NCBI RefSeq assembly: GCF_900770955.1
Contig: NZ_CAAGLX010000011.1
Span: 301,589 to 365,588 of the forward strand
DNA length: 64,000 nt
Direction: 5' to 3'
Origin: an uncultured Phascolarctobacterium sp.
GTDB taxonomy: Bacteria > Bacillota > Negativicutes > Acidaminococcales > Acidaminococcaceae
This document shows, one piece after another, positions 34,039 to 42,880 of this stretch. Both the position numbers and the translations under genes were made by a program. The notes below the pieces were generated by a model. It saw only the letters and a list, made by a program, of their open reading frames with translations, had not been told where the DNA came from and did not search any database. Numbering within the stretch: the first letter of the stretch is position 1; each line of letters opens with the position of its first letter.

Positions 34039-34939
34039 AATGATCCTGCATGAGGCTTGCTATATGCTGAGCGATAGCAGCTATCTTGCGGTTGGTGTTA
34101 TTCTTTTGCCAAAAAATGTTATAGGAAATTTCTACTGGCCCGTTATCCGCTAATAATGGTAAGGTTTTTGTAAAATTACTGAAATAAAATGGTGCGTCAT
34201 TATTACCCGTGACAGGCAGAAAAGATTTTACCTTGTCATCAATTACTTTGATAAGCGCTGTAGGAATATCTCTTGCAGGGAAAAAGCTTCCTTGGAAGCC
34301 TAAGCGTTTGGCATAGTATTCCTGCTCCTGCATAACATAATCTCTGTTGGTGATAATAACGCATGTCTGCTCTGACAAATCACTGATATGAAGAGTTTTG
34401 GCCTCCGGCGGGAAAGAATGCTTCGATACGCAAATGCATAAATCTGTAATTTCCAAAAGCTCTCCCTCAAGAAAGTCAACATCTGCTTGACGATCTTCTG
34501 TAATCAACATATCTATTTCTTTGTTTGCAAGCATTGTCAGAAGTTGCTCGTGGTCACCGTACAATAGCTCCAGATGATAAGTTTCACTATTCTTGTTGAG
34601 CATATTGATAACATTAAGCAGGCGGCATACATTATAGCCATTTTTACAGCCGATAATATAGCTGGGAACCTGGTTTGTTTCGGCAAAATGCTGCATATTT
34701 TGCATTAAGTTTTGTACGTCTCCGACTATGCGTTTACAAGGTTCATAAAACTTTTCTCCTGCCGGTGTAAGACTAAAATTACAATTGTTGCGGTTAATAA
34801 GCTTTACACCAACCTCTTTTTCAAGCTGCTTTATTTGTAGAGAGAAGGATGGCTGCGAGATAAAGCATTGCTTTGCTGCTTCATTGAAGCTTTTGCAATA
34901 AACTGCTGCCAGAAAATATTTCATTTGACGCAAAAGCAT
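34037..34939 (-). CDS. LysR-family transcriptional regulator
   Basis: A 300-residue LysR-type regulator. The N-terminal winged helix-turn-helix reads MKYFLAAVYCKSFNEAAKQ, then CFISQPSFSLQIKQLEKEVG, followed by a long linker helix and a type 2 periplasmic-binding-like effector domain (about 90-290). AGGAGG precedes the start. It is divergent from the TonB-receptor operon and is its likely regulator. On the minus strand a TTGACA (complement of 35048-35053) lies upstream with the perfect dyad TTAGTACTAA at 35037-35046 next to it, a possible autoregulatory site. Confidence 0.92.
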   Translation of the reverse strand: MLLRQMKYFLAAVYCKSFNEAAKQCFISQPSFSLQIKQLEKEVGVKLINRNNCNFSLTPAGEKFYEPCKRIVGDVQNLMQNMQHFAETNQVPSYIIGCKNGYNVCRLLNVINMLNKNSETYHLELLYGDHEQLLTMLANKEIDMLITEDRQADVDFLEGELLEITDLCICVSKHSFPPEAKTLHISDLSEQTCVIITNRDYVMQEQEYYAKRLGFQGSFFPARDIPTALIKVIDDKVKSFLPVTGNNDAPFYFSNFTKTLPLLADNGPVEISYNIFWQKNNTNRKIAAIAQHIASLMQDH

Positions 34940-35222
34940 AGCCGGCCTCCTGTGGTGTATATTAAAATCATCAATACGCGTATAGAATATCTGTATTTGC
35001 TAAATGGGAAGCATACGGATATAATAAAACAGTACTTAGTACTAATATGTCAAAAAAATTACTTGGCGAATTAATTATATCATACGCATAGTGTGTTTGC
35101 AATGAATGCCAAGAGAAGTGAATTTTTGTTGTGTATGAGAGCTGTTAAGCTGATATATTGCGTAAGGGAAACATGGACACCTTATGTAAAATATAAATTT
35201 TTATGTGGGAGTGAGTTTATTC
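34940..35222. promoter_or_regulatory. divergent promoter region between LysR gene and TonB receptor gene
   Basis: 283 bp without a gene. It contains a minus-strand TTGACA (35048-35053) and the repeated AGTACT elements including TTAGTACTAA at 35037-35046. For the rightward gene a TAAAAT/TATAAA run at 35187-35196 is a possible -10 without a good -35, which would suit an activator-dependent promoter. No Fur box is evident. Confidence 0.4.
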
Positions 35223-37379
35223 ATGAAGAAAAGACAGGTAGCTTTGGCTGCTGCTATCTGCATGGCATTGACAAGCGCTGGCTTTGTTGATAATGCCTGG
35301 GCTGCAGAAAAAAATGATGATGCTGATTTACAGACTTACAATCTTGCCGAGATTGTTGTACACGGTCAGCGTTATATTGCCGGTGAATTTGTTCGTGCAA
35401 CATCTAATGTTGGTATTTTAGGCGAGCAGGACGCAATGAAGAGTCCTATCAGTACAACCACTATTTCGGAAAAGGCTGTAGGTTCTTTCTTGTCCTCTAC
35501 CGAGGGCTTAAGCAAAACTTTGAGCCTTGTACCTTCTGTTGTTAAAACTTATGATGCAGCAGTAGACTGTGTTTCTATCAGAGGCTTTGCTGATGATGGA
35601 CGCGGCTTTGTTATCAATGGCATTCCCGGTATGCAGGCTATGACACGTCAATCCAGCAATTACATTGAATCTATTGATGTTATCGAAGGACCGGCAACAG
35701 GTATTAACGGTTCCGGTATGGCTAACCGTTCCGGCGGTACCATCAGCATTAACAGCAAAAAGGCTTTAATGGATGAAGATACACGTAAGGTTGGCATTAA
35801 ATATCATTCTAAAGGTGCGCATGAGGAATATGTAGATTTTGGCACTCGCTTAGGTGAAGATAAAAGCTATGGCGTGCGTATTAATGCCAGCAATACTAAT
35901 GGCGAGCGTTCCATTGAAAATTGGAATCTGAAGCAGAAAAATATTTATATCAACCTGGATCAGGAAACCACAAACAGCAAGACTAACTTTATGTTTGGCT
36001 ATACCGATACTGACAGTTCCGGCAGACCGTATGGTTTGTCTGTTAGCAAGAATTTTGTTGGCAATGCTTTACCGAGCGCTCCTGACGGAAAAATAAATAC
36101 AAATCCTACCTGGCGTCGTGATAAAAACACTAACCTTGTTATGACCTTGAACCATGAACAGAAAATCAATGACCATTTAACGGCTTTCCTGAACGCTGGT
36201 CATTTTAAACAGGATTGGTATTATTATGTTGGCTTTAGCAAGACCTTGTTAAATGAAGCAGGTGATTTTTCAGCAGTCTCTGACAACTACTCTCTGCTTG
36301 AAAAACGTGATTATGCACAAATCGGCTTGAAGGGTGATTTTAAAACCGGCGATTTGAAGCATGAATGGGTAGCTGGCGTAGACAGAATGTGGCACTATTA
36401 TGGTGGTGCTAAGGATTATGAAGAGGAATCCGGCTGGACAGGTAATATTTATCATCCTAATACCGGCAGCTTCACTCCGCCGACTTTTGCGCAATCTGAT
36501 GCATATTATGGAACACATGCACGTATCAGCGGTTGGTCTGTGATGGATTCTATTACCACAGGTAATGAGAAACTGAATATCTTGGTTGGTTTAAATGGTA
36601 AGTCAATCGCTAAGGATTCCTATAAACCTGATGGTTCTCACAATAAACAAACCGGCGATTATTATGATGTATCTCCAAGCTATGGTATCAATTACACCTT
36701 TAACCCGCGTGTAGCTGTTTATGCAAATCATACAGAAGAGTTTGTTGAAGGCGGTATTGTTGGCTCCAAGTATCAAAACCAAGGAACTACTTTGGATCCC
36801 TACAAAACCAAACAAAACGAAATCGGCGTGAAGTTTAAAACTGGTGATTTCTTCCATAAAATCAGCTATTTTGATATCAAGAAAGCCAATGCTGTAGATG
36901 TTACTAAAGATGGCTACGCTAAACCTTTCCTGCTTGTTGATGGCGAAACCAGACACAAAGGTTTTGAATACACAGCAACCGGTACTTTGGCAGAAAAATG
37001 GAACCTGATTGGCGGTTTTATGCACTTGAATGCAAAACAAAAAACTACCAGTGCAGCTACCAATGGCAAGCGTCCGAACGGCGTACCTGAATGGAGCGCA
37101 AATTTGGGCGTAGAATATAAGGCTAACGATGATTTCTCCGTTTTAGTGCGTGGTAACTATGTAGGTTCTTCTTATGTGCTTAATGAAAAGTATGGCGTTC
37201 CCAGCTACTTCACGCTGGATGCAGGCGTAAATTATAAAACTTCTCTTAACAGCACTCCTGTAACCTTAAGAGCAATGTGCTATAATGTTACCGATAAAAA
37301 GTATTGGGCACCTAGCGGCAATACCCTGCACTCCGGTGGTCCGAGAACCTTTATGCTCTCCGCTGAATTTGATATCTAA
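35223..37379 (+). CDS. TonB-dependent outer-membrane receptor
   Basis: A 718-residue receptor. A Sec signal peptide (KKRQVALAAAICMALTSAG...) ends near AWA-A at about residue 30. The plug domain includes LSLVPSVVKTYDAAVDC, VSIRGFADDGRGFVING and IDVIEGPATG, matching the usual sequence of plug landmarks. The rest is a 22-strand type beta barrel with C-terminal PRTFMLSAEFDI. TonB receptors bring siderophores, haem, cobalamin or other metal chelates across the outer membrane, and show that this organism is a diderm. The start follows GGGAGTGAG. Ligand unknown; the adjacent FecCD/BtuC-type ABC genes fit metal-chelate uptake. Confidence 0.93.
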   Translation: MKKRQVALAAAICMALTSAGFVDNAWAAEKNDDADLQTYNLAEIVVHGQRYIAGEFVRATSNVGILGEQDAMKSPISTTTISEKAVGSFLSSTEGLSKTLSLVPSVVKTYDAAVDCVSIRGFADDGRGFVINGIPGMQAMTRQSSNYIESIDVIEGPATGINGSGMANRSGGTISINSKKALMDEDTRKVGIKYHSKGAHEEYVDFGTRLGEDKSYGVRINASNTNGERSIENWNLKQKNIYINLDQETTNSKTNFMFGYTDTDSSGRPYGLSVSKNFVGNALPSAPDGKINTNPTWRRDKNTNLVMTLNHEQKINDHLTAFLNAGHFKQDWYYYVGFSKTLLNEAGDFSAVSDNYSLLEKRDYAQIGLKGDFKTGDLKHEWVAGVDRMWHYYGGAKDYEEESGWTGNIYHPNTGSFTPPTFAQSDAYYGTHARISGWSVMDSITTGNEKLNILVGLNGKSIAKDSYKPDGSHNKQTGDYYDVSPSYGINYTFNPRVAVYANHTEEFVEGGIVGSKYQNQGTTLDPYKTKQNEIGVKFKTGDFFHKISYFDIKKANAVDVTKDGYAKPFLLVDGETRHKGFEYTATGTLAEKWNLIGGFMHLNAKQKTTSAATNGKRPNGVPEWSANLGVEYKANDDFSVLVRGNYVGSSYVLNEKYGVPSYFTLDAGVNYKTSLNSTPVTLRAMCYNVTDKKYWAPSGNTLHSGGPRTFMLSAEFDI

Positions 37380-37440
37380 TTAAGTTCAGTTCATATACTC
37401 AATATATTTCATACATCATACTCTCATCATTTTTAACCGG

Positions 37441-37469
37441 GTACGCTCATTAATTTTTAATGAGCGTAC
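37441..37469 (+). terminator. terminator-like hairpin between receptor and permease genes
   Basis: GTACGCTCATTAA at 37441-37453 pairs perfectly with TTAATGAGCGTAC at 37457-37469, followed by TTTGGTTT. It may attenuate expression of the ABC genes relative to the receptor. Confidence 0.6.
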
Positions 37470-37499
37470 TTTGGTTTCGTACAGTAAGGAAATTTTATA

Positions 37500-38555
37500 A
37501 TGTTTTGCGTTTTTAAACAAATAAATGGTTTATGTGTGTGCGCTATTTTGTTGCTTGTATTGATAGCAGTTATGTTTTTGGCACTTTCTGTCGGTACGGT
37601 GAAAATACCCTTGGAGCAAATTTACGTAGCAGTCATTAGTCAGCTGCAGAGTGGTGGTTCACTTGATAATGCGCTTAAAGGCTCTGTACATGACATTATC
37701 TGGCAGCTGCGCCTGCCGAGAATCGTTTTGGCTGCTGCTGTCGGCGCAGGCTTGGCGAGCAGTGGTGTCATTATGCAGGCCATCGTTAAAAACCCCTTAG
37801 CGGATCCATATATTTTAGGCATTTCCTCCGGTGCTTCCTTGGGGGCGACAGCGGCAATCCTTTTAGGTATAGGCGCAGGCCTGGGTGAAAATTTTATTGG
37901 CCTGGCTGCTTTTGCCGGTGCCTTTGCTATTTCTCTTCTGGTATTATTTATTTCGAACCTTGGCGGACGCAGTAACTCGGTAAAGCTTTTGCTGGCAGGT
38001 ATGGCGCTCAGCGCTGTGTGCAGTGCTTTTTCCAGCTTTATAGTTTATTTTGCCAACAACAAAGAAGGCATGCAGACTATTGCCTATTGGATGATGGGCA
38101 GCTTTTCCGGGGCTAAGTGGGATAACCTGATCGTTATTGTGCCGATAGTAATCGCCGCAGTGCTCTTTTTTTGGAGTCAGAGCCGTATTTTGAATCTTAT
38201 GCTTCTTGGTGATGAATCAGCGCTGACCTTGGGTACAGATTTACATGTCTACAGGCAATTTTATCTTTTAATCAGCTCGATTATTGTCGGCTTTGTTGTC
38301 TATGCTGCCGGTACAGTAGGTTTCGTAGGCTTAATAGTTCCGCATGTTATCAGAATGCTTGTAGGAACGGATCATAAAAGGCTTGTTCCTGTAACAGCTT
38401 TAGCCGGAGCAATTTTTTTAGTTGTGGCTGATACGCTTTGCCGTATCCTGATCCCCGGAGCAGAGCTGCCAATAGGTATTCTTGTAGCGATGATTGGTGC
38501 TCCTTGCTTTGTTTATCTGATGGTGAAACGTACCTATGGCTTTGGAGGTAACTGA
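37500..38555 (+). CDS. FecCD-family ABC transporter permease
   Basis: A 351-residue permease with about ten membrane segments. Family motifs: RLPRIVLAAAVGAGLASSG near residue 70, VIMQAIVKNPLADPYILG and ISSGASLGATAAI, then GFVGLIVPHVIRMLVG and the ending GAPCFVYLMVKR. FecCD/BtuC permeases form a homodimer that moves iron-siderophores, haem or cobalamin. It is downstream of the TonB receptor and 2 bp before the ATPase gene. GTAAGGAA precedes the ATG. Confidence 0.93.
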   Translation: MFCVFKQINGLCVCAILLLVLIAVMFLALSVGTVKIPLEQIYVAVISQLQSGGSLDNALKGSVHDIIWQLRLPRIVLAAAVGAGLASSGVIMQAIVKNPLADPYILGISSGASLGATAAILLGIGAGLGENFIGLAAFAGAFAISLLVLFISNLGGRSNSVKLLLAGMALSAVCSAFSSFIVYFANNKEGMQTIAYWMMGSFSGAKWDNLIVIVPIVIAAVLFFWSQSRILNLMLLGDESALTLGTDLHVYRQFYLLISSIIVGFVVYAAGTVGFVGLIVPHVIRMLVGTDHKRLVPVTALAGAIFLVVADTLCRILIPGAELPIGILVAMIGAPCFVYLMVKRTYGFGGN

Positions 38556-38557
38556 TT

Positions 38558-39334
38558 GTGGAAATATTAGCTGAAGCAGTCAAAATGTTTGTGGGGAATA
38601 AGGAGATTCTGAAGGGAATTGATTTTTCTTTGCATAACAAGGAGTTTCTTGGTATTATAGGGCCGAACGGCAGTGGCAAAAGCACCTTTTTGAAATGCGT
38701 TTATCGTGTACAAAAGCCGACTAGCGGTGATATTTATTTTGATGGCAAGCATTTGGATGAGCTTTCTTATCGCGAATCTGCCTTAAAACTGGCGGTTGTT
38801 GCCCAGCATAATTTCTATAGCTTTGATTTTTCAGTTCTTGATGTTGTACTTATGGGGCGTTCACCGCATAAAAAAATGCTGGAGCGTGACAATCTGGAGG
38901 ACTATAAAATTGCCAGAAGCGCGTTGTCAAAAGTAGGAATGGAAAGTTTTGAAAAGCGCATGTTCTCTACGTTGAGCGGCGGTGAGCAGCAGCGTGTTAT
39001 TTTGGCAAGAGCGTTGGCGCAGCAGACGGAGTGTCTTGTTTTGGACGAGCCGACGAATCATCTTGATATTAAATACCAGCTGGAAATAATGGATATAGTC
39101 AAAGGCTTGCGTGCTACCGTTGTAGCAGCAATCCATGATTTGAATATCGCGGCTATGTATTGTGATAGATTGATAGCAATCAAGAATGGCCTGGTGGTTG
39201 GCATGGGAACGCCTCAAGAATTATTGACAGAAGAATTTATTTATGATATGTATAATGTACATAGTAAAGTTGCTTACGATGCAGAATCAGGACGCATGAA
39301 TATTATTTATCTGCCAAAGCATTGGAGGGAATAA
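38558..39334 (+). CDS. FecE-type ABC transporter ATPase
   Basis: A 258-residue ATPase with Walker A GPNGSGKST (35-43), Q-loop VVAQHNFYSF, signature LSGGEQQRV and Walker B CLVLDEPTNHLD, then H-loop AAIHDLNIA. It powers the upstream permease. The GTG start at 38558 follows TTTGGAGG. It is followed one base later by the CGGC protein gene. Confidence 0.94.
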   Translation: MEILAEAVKMFVGNKEILKGIDFSLHNKEFLGIIGPNGSGKSTFLKCVYRVQKPTSGDIYFDGKHLDELSYRESALKLAVVAQHNFYSFDFSVLDVVLMGRSPHKKMLERDNLEDYKIARSALSKVGMESFEKRMFSTLSGGEQQRVILARALAQQTECLVLDEPTNHLDIKYQLEIMDIVKGLRATVVAAIHDLNIAAMYCDRLIAIKNGLVVGMGTPQELLTEEFIYDMYNVHSKVAYDAESGRMNIIYLPKHWRE

Positions 39335-39335
39335 T

Positions 39336-39722
39336 TTGAAAAAAATTGTTATATTACGTTGCCTGCGCTCAGAAGAAAATTGTACCGGAGCGGCATGCTT
39401 TCAGGCATTTAATAATCACAGCGCGCAGTTTGCGCGTTATGGTGACGAAGAAATCCAACTGATGGCGTTTATGACCTGCAATGGCTGTCGTAAAATCACC
39501 TTGGGAGATAGCAGCGGGTTAGAGGAAAAGATTGAAAGAATTTTAAGCATTAACCCTGATGTTGTGCACGTGGGCATTTGCTGTAAGACGCGTACTGATG
39601 ATAACGAGTATTGTCCCGAAGCCTTGAGATTGGTTGATATTTTCCGTAACCATGGTATAGAAATTGTTTGGGGAACACATACCGGTGCCACCCGGCATCC
39701 AAGGAAGTTTACTTATGAATAA
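39336..39722 (+). CDS. CGGC-domain protein, putative metal binding
   Basis: A 128-residue cytoplasmic protein of the CGGC (DUF1847-neighbourhood) type with several conserved cysteines: LRCLRSEENCTGAACFQAF, MTCNGCRK in place of CGGC, and GICCKTRT. A TTG start with TTGGAGGG upstream, one base after the ATPase stop and overlapping the next gene by eight bases, shows that it is part of the uptake operon. CGGC proteins are predicted to bind metal. A role in releasing or handling the imported metal is inferred from context. Confidence 0.8.
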   Translation: MKKIVILRCLRSEENCTGAACFQAFNNHSAQFARYGDEEIQLMAFMTCNGCRKITLGDSSGLEEKIERILSINPDVVHVGICCKTRTDDNEYCPEALRLVDIFRNHGIEIVWGTHTGATRHPRKFTYE

Positions 39723-40737
39723 ACGCTTTACATTGGCTTCCCTTGCTATAGTATTGTGTATTTGTGCCTTCATATCTGTTACGCAGACGCCGGCGATTAA
39801 TTCTAACCGTTCTATTGCTTGTGCTCAATCAGCTTATGGCGTAAGAGCTGTAAAAAATGTCAGAGTGCAGAATTATAATTCCCTGGGTGAAAATATTTCT
39901 TATTATGACAAGGTACCGCAAAGGGTTATTGCTGTAGGTGAACAGATTAATGAAACATTGGTTGCCTTAGGCGTGGAGCAGAATGTTATCTGCCCGGTGC
40001 GTTATGGTAATCCCTTCTATAAGCCTGAACCACAGTATGCAACTGGATATAACAAAATTAAGTTTCAGGACAATGTTGTTTTGAATATGGAGAATGTTTT
40101 ATCTATGCAGCCTGACCTGATTATTTCCGGGCAGGTGCTTTATGCAGATAAAAAGCTCAAAAGCACTGATTTTTGGAATAAGCGAGGAATTCATACATAT
40201 GTCTCTAACAATGCTAATTCTCCTACCTCGCATACTAAAAAGGAGACATTGGAGCAGGAATGTGATTTTATTTTGGGCTTGGGCACAATTTTTGACAAGG
40301 AAAAGGAAGCAAAGAAAATTGTTGCCGATATGCAGCAGGATATCGCTGTAGTCAGAGAAAAAACGCAGGCTATGCCAAAACCTAAGGTAATGATCATCGA
40401 AATGTTGGGGAAGAACATAGTAGCTTATGATTCAACCAAACTGGCAGGCGATATTTGCGTTAAACTGGGCGCAGATGTCCCCAGTTTTTCTTCAGGAACG
40501 ATAGGCCTGGAAACTATTATCGAAGAGAATCCGGATGTGCTTTTCGTTGTGCAAAGTGGCGGTGATCCTGAGAAGGCAGCGGATTTTTTCCGTCAGCATC
40601 CGGGACTTCAATCACTAAAGGTTGTCAGGGAAGGCAAGGTTTATGGTATATCCCTGAATTATACCTATAACAGTGCTATCAAAACAGGCGAAGGCATAAA
40701 AAAATTTGCTCATGGTATGTATCCGGAGCTGTTTTAA
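39715..40737 (+). CDS. periplasmic binding protein of metal-chelate ABC transporter
   Basis: A 340-residue FepB/BtuF-type (family 8) binding protein. A hydrophobic N-terminal segment (FTLASLAIVLCICAFISV) is a signal peptide or anchor without a clear lipobox. Landmarks are PQRVIAVGEQINETLVALG, then NMENVLSMQPDLIISG, GLGTIFDKEKEAKKIV and IIEENPDVLFVV. I chose the ATG at 39715 (AAGGAAG upstream), which overlaps the previous gene by eight bases. Unlike the usual order, the binding protein is the last gene of the operon. Confidence 0.9.
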   Translation: MNKRFTLASLAIVLCICAFISVTQTPAINSNRSIACAQSAYGVRAVKNVRVQNYNSLGENISYYDKVPQRVIAVGEQINETLVALGVEQNVICPVRYGNPFYKPEPQYATGYNKIKFQDNVVLNMENVLSMQPDLIISGQVLYADKKLKSTDFWNKRGIHTYVSNNANSPTSHTKKETLEQECDFILGLGTIFDKEKEAKKIVADMQQDIAVVREKTQAMPKPKVMIIEMLGKNIVAYDSTKLAGDICVKLGADVPSFSSGTIGLETIIEENPDVLFVVQSGGDPEKAADFFRQHPGLQSLKVVREGKVYGISLNYTYNSAIKTGEGIKKFAHGMYPELF

Positions 40738-40742
40738 AAGAT

Positions 40743-40820
40743 AAAACCGTACAAACCCTTGCCACATGCGGCTTGGGGGCTGTACGGTTTTTTTGTATGT
40801 GTACGGTATGGAAATGCCGG
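40743..40820 (+). repeat. CCGTACA-type repeat, copy 2 (terminator)
   Basis: AACCGTACA...TGTACGGTT with a T7 run ends the uptake operon, and the match to copy 1 (33903-33976) continues past the T run through GTATGTGTACGGTA. The iron-uptake module therefore lies between two direct copies about 6.8 kb apart. Confidence 0.75.
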
Positions 40821-40833
40821 ATTTTAAAATATC

Positions 40834-40937
40834 CTCATGAAATTGTAGTCAACACCCGGAAATAGGCTCATGAAATTGTAGTCAACACCCGGAAATAGGC
40901 TCATGAAATTGTAATGAATACCTAAAAATAGGCTCAT
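40834..40937. repeat. three 33-bp tandem repeats (iteron-like)
   Basis: Units at 40834-40866 and 40867-40899 are identical and begin CTCATGAAATTGTAGTCAAC; a third at 40900-40932 has diverged in its middle, and CTCAT begins a partial fourth. They lie just past the stop codon of the RepA-like ATPase gene. Their size and adjacency to a replication-type ATPase are reminiscent of plasmid iterons, but there are no spacers, so this is not CRISPR. Confidence 0.85.
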
Positions 40938-40958
40938 TTTTTGTTAAAGGAATATTAC

Positions 40959-41990
40959 TTACGCAGCTTGCGCCTGCAGCGGCAGGCAGCGCAGGTCAAT
41001 TTCTCTGCGGTGACGGTTGGATACGATATTATAGTAATCTAAAAGCTGTTGCTTTTTGGCGTTAATTCTGCGGCCCAGGCTATTGCTTTTGATTTCCTTA
41101 TAATGCATAGCCTCCAACAGCTCTTGCGCTGTGCCGTGCCAATGGCCGTTGCATTGCCGGACAAAGGCGCTGATTGCTTCCAGCACCTCGTCCGGAGGCT
41201 GCTGCCAACGATTGCAGGCTGCCTTTTCCAACGTCCAGAGGCAGCGCTCATGCGAAAAGCTGATTGCAAGCAGCTGGTCGGCAAGATCACGGCCGACAAT
41301 TTCCAGGGAAGCCTTATTATCGCAGCGCTGATTTTTGCGTAGCACCATGGCGCCGTCTGCCGCACCGAAAAGGCCGTTGGAGCCGGAAATCATTTCAAAG
41401 GAATCCTCGGACTGCTGCTTGCGTGTGTGATGCACAACCACAAGGCAGATGCCGTGCTTATCCGCAAATTCCTTCAGCTTGGCGGCATTGTTATAGTCAC
41501 GGGCGTAATTGAATTTATCGTCCTGTACAGTGCGTATTTTTTGCAGGGTATCAATAATTATCAGACGCACGTCAGGATATTTTTCGATAAAGGAGCTTAG
41601 CTGCTCCTCCAGACCATTGCCAAGCTCCTGTGCGGCTATTGCCATATGCAGCTTGTCCGCAGCCTCCATATCAAACATACGCACAAGGTGCTGCTGCAGG
41701 CGGGAATATTTATCCTCTAAAGCAAGATATAGTACACTGCTTTGCTTTACAGGATAGGACCAGAGCTGTTCGCCGCGGGCAACATGGTAGGCAAGCTGTG
41801 CTACAAGAAAGGATTTGCCGATTTTGGGTGCGCCTGCCAGAATGTACAGTCCCGGATAAAGCAGTTCTTGGATAATCGGCTCCGTCACAGGAAATTCTGT
41901 GTCATAAAGCTCGGGCATGGAAAGTGTTTGCAGCTCTTGTGCGTAAGGCGCTGCTGCCGGCGGTTGGAATACATTGTCGATTGTTGTCAT
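40959..41990 (-). CDS. RepA/AAA_25-type RecA-fold ATPase
   Basis: A 343-residue P-loop ATPase. Walker A GAPKIGKS (about 53-60), Walker B RLIIIDTLQ and the following HHTRK segment match hexameric replicative-helicase-like RepA/AAA_25 proteins of plasmids, phages and integrative elements. The C-terminal region (about 250-343) contains a small DNA-binding-like segment. GGAG precedes the start. It is divergent from an XRE regulator and flanked by 33-bp tandem repeats. I infer a remnant replication or maintenance module of a mobile element. No integrase, relaxase or phage structural gene is nearby. Confidence 0.75.
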   Translation of the reverse strand: MTTIDNVFQPPAAAPYAQELQTLSMPELYDTEFPVTEPIIQELLYPGLYILAGAPKIGKSFLVAQLAYHVARGEQLWSYPVKQSSVLYLALEDKYSRLQQHLVRMFDMEAADKLHMAIAAQELGNGLEEQLSSFIEKYPDVRLIIIDTLQKIRTVQDDKFNYARDYNNAAKLKEFADKHGICLVVVHHTRKQQSEDSFEMISGSNGLFGAADGAMVLRKNQRCDNKASLEIVGRDLADQLLAISFSHERCLWTLEKAACNRWQQPPDEVLEAISAFVRQCNGHWHGTAQELLEAMHYKEIKSNSLGRRINAKKQQLLDYYNIVSNRHRREIDLRCLPLQAQAA

Positions 41991-42058
41991 AAAAAGTCTC
42001 CTTTCAAAATATAAGATAATCTCAACTTAAACATAAACAGTTTAGTTTATATAACCAT

Positions 42059-42079
42059 TATAATAACTAAATTTAGTTA
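42059..42079. promoter_or_regulatory. -10 box and palindromic operator between ATPase and XRE genes
   Basis: TATAAT at 42059-42064 abuts the perfect 16-bp palindrome TAACTAAATTTAGTTA (42064-42079). It is in the divergent intergenic region and is a natural site for the XRE repressor encoded 110 bp downstream. A related GTTTAGTTTA lies at 42039-42048. Confidence 0.5.
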
Positions 42080-42189
42080 AGTTAAGAGAAACGAATGAAT
42101 TTTCCGACGATAATGGATTTACTTGCCAACAGCTTTATTTAATAATATACTGAAAATAATAGAATTTGTTTTAGTTGGAGGTGCTTAGT

Positions 42190-42717
42190 ATGGCTACGGG
42201 CAGACGCATCAGCTATTTTCGCCATAAGCATAATTTGACGCAGAAGCAGCTTGGCTTGCTTTTAGGATATTCGGAATCTACGGCGGAGGTGCGCGTAAAC
42301 CAGTATGAAAACGGGATCAGGAGGCCTAAGGAGGCTACGCTGCAAAGGCTCAGCGAAATTTTTGGCGTGGATGTTGCTGTGTTCAAGATTCCCGAGGTGT
42401 ATAATTGGGCAGGCCTGATGCAGACGCTGTTTTCCATGGAGGACCGTGCAGGCTGGAAGATTGCCAAGGTTGATGGTAATTTTGCCTTGATACTTGACAC
42501 AAAGGTAACAGGTTTGCAGAAATTGTTTAATAACAGTGTTTTGCAGGAATGGCTGGATATGCAGACAGCATTCGAGCAGGGTAAAATAACGCGTGAGGAA
42601 TATGACGCATGGCGCTATCATTATAATGAGCAGAGCTTAGGCAAGCATACAAGGGCAGTGAATGAGCAGCTGGAGGAGGCTTGGGCCAAGGAGAGTGAAG
42701 CCGTACAGGAGGAATAA
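42190..42717 (+). CDS. XRE-family transcriptional regulator
   Basis: A 175-residue protein with an N-terminal helix-turn-helix: ISYFRHKHNLTQKQLGLLLG and then YENGIRRPKEATLQRLSEIF, the XRE/Cro pattern. The remaining 100 residues form an uncharacterised helical region (MEDRAGWKIAKVDGNFALIL, TREEYDAWRYHYN). I chose the ATG at 42190 because TTGGAGG at 42175-42181 precedes it. It probably represses the divergent ATPase gene and itself. Confidence 0.85.
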   Translation: MATGRRISYFRHKHNLTQKQLGLLLGYSESTAEVRVNQYENGIRRPKEATLQRLSEIFGVDVAVFKIPEVYNWAGLMQTLFSMEDRAGWKIAKVDGNFALILDTKVTGLQKLFNNSVLQEWLDMQTAFEQGKITREEYDAWRYHYNEQSLGKHTRAVNEQLEEAWAKESEAVQEE

Positions 42718-42786
42718 AACCGTACAGGCGCAAAGCCTTGCCACGCAAGGGATTGTACGGTATGTACGGTTTTGTACGGTTTTTGA
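42717..42786 (+). repeat. CCGTACA-type repeat, copy 3 (diverged)
   Basis: ACCGTACAGG, a CCTTGC/GCAAGG hairpin, TGTACGGT and two further GTACGGTTTT units ending in T5. It begins at the stop codon of the XRE gene and works as its terminator. It is related to the copies at 33883 and 40743 and so marks the right edge of the ATPase/XRE module. Confidence 0.6.
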
Positions 42787-42828
42787 GGAGTGCCGGTGCT
42801 GTACGGTTTATGCCTGGCAGCAGCGCTC

Positions 42829-42857
42829 TTGAATTGCTGTGCTTCTTGGGTTACAAT
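42829..42857 (+). promoter_or_regulatory. promoter of the zinc-ribbon/DUF805 gene
   Basis: TTGAAT at 42829-42834 and TACAAT at 42852-42857 are 17 bp apart, 24 bp before the start codon. Confidence 0.6.
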
Positions 42858-42880
42858 AAAAGAAAAAGGAGGCGGTTAAG

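Noticed and set aside
40834..40937. CRISPR array
   Set aside because: The 33-bp units are directly contiguous with no unique spacers, and no cas genes are nearby.
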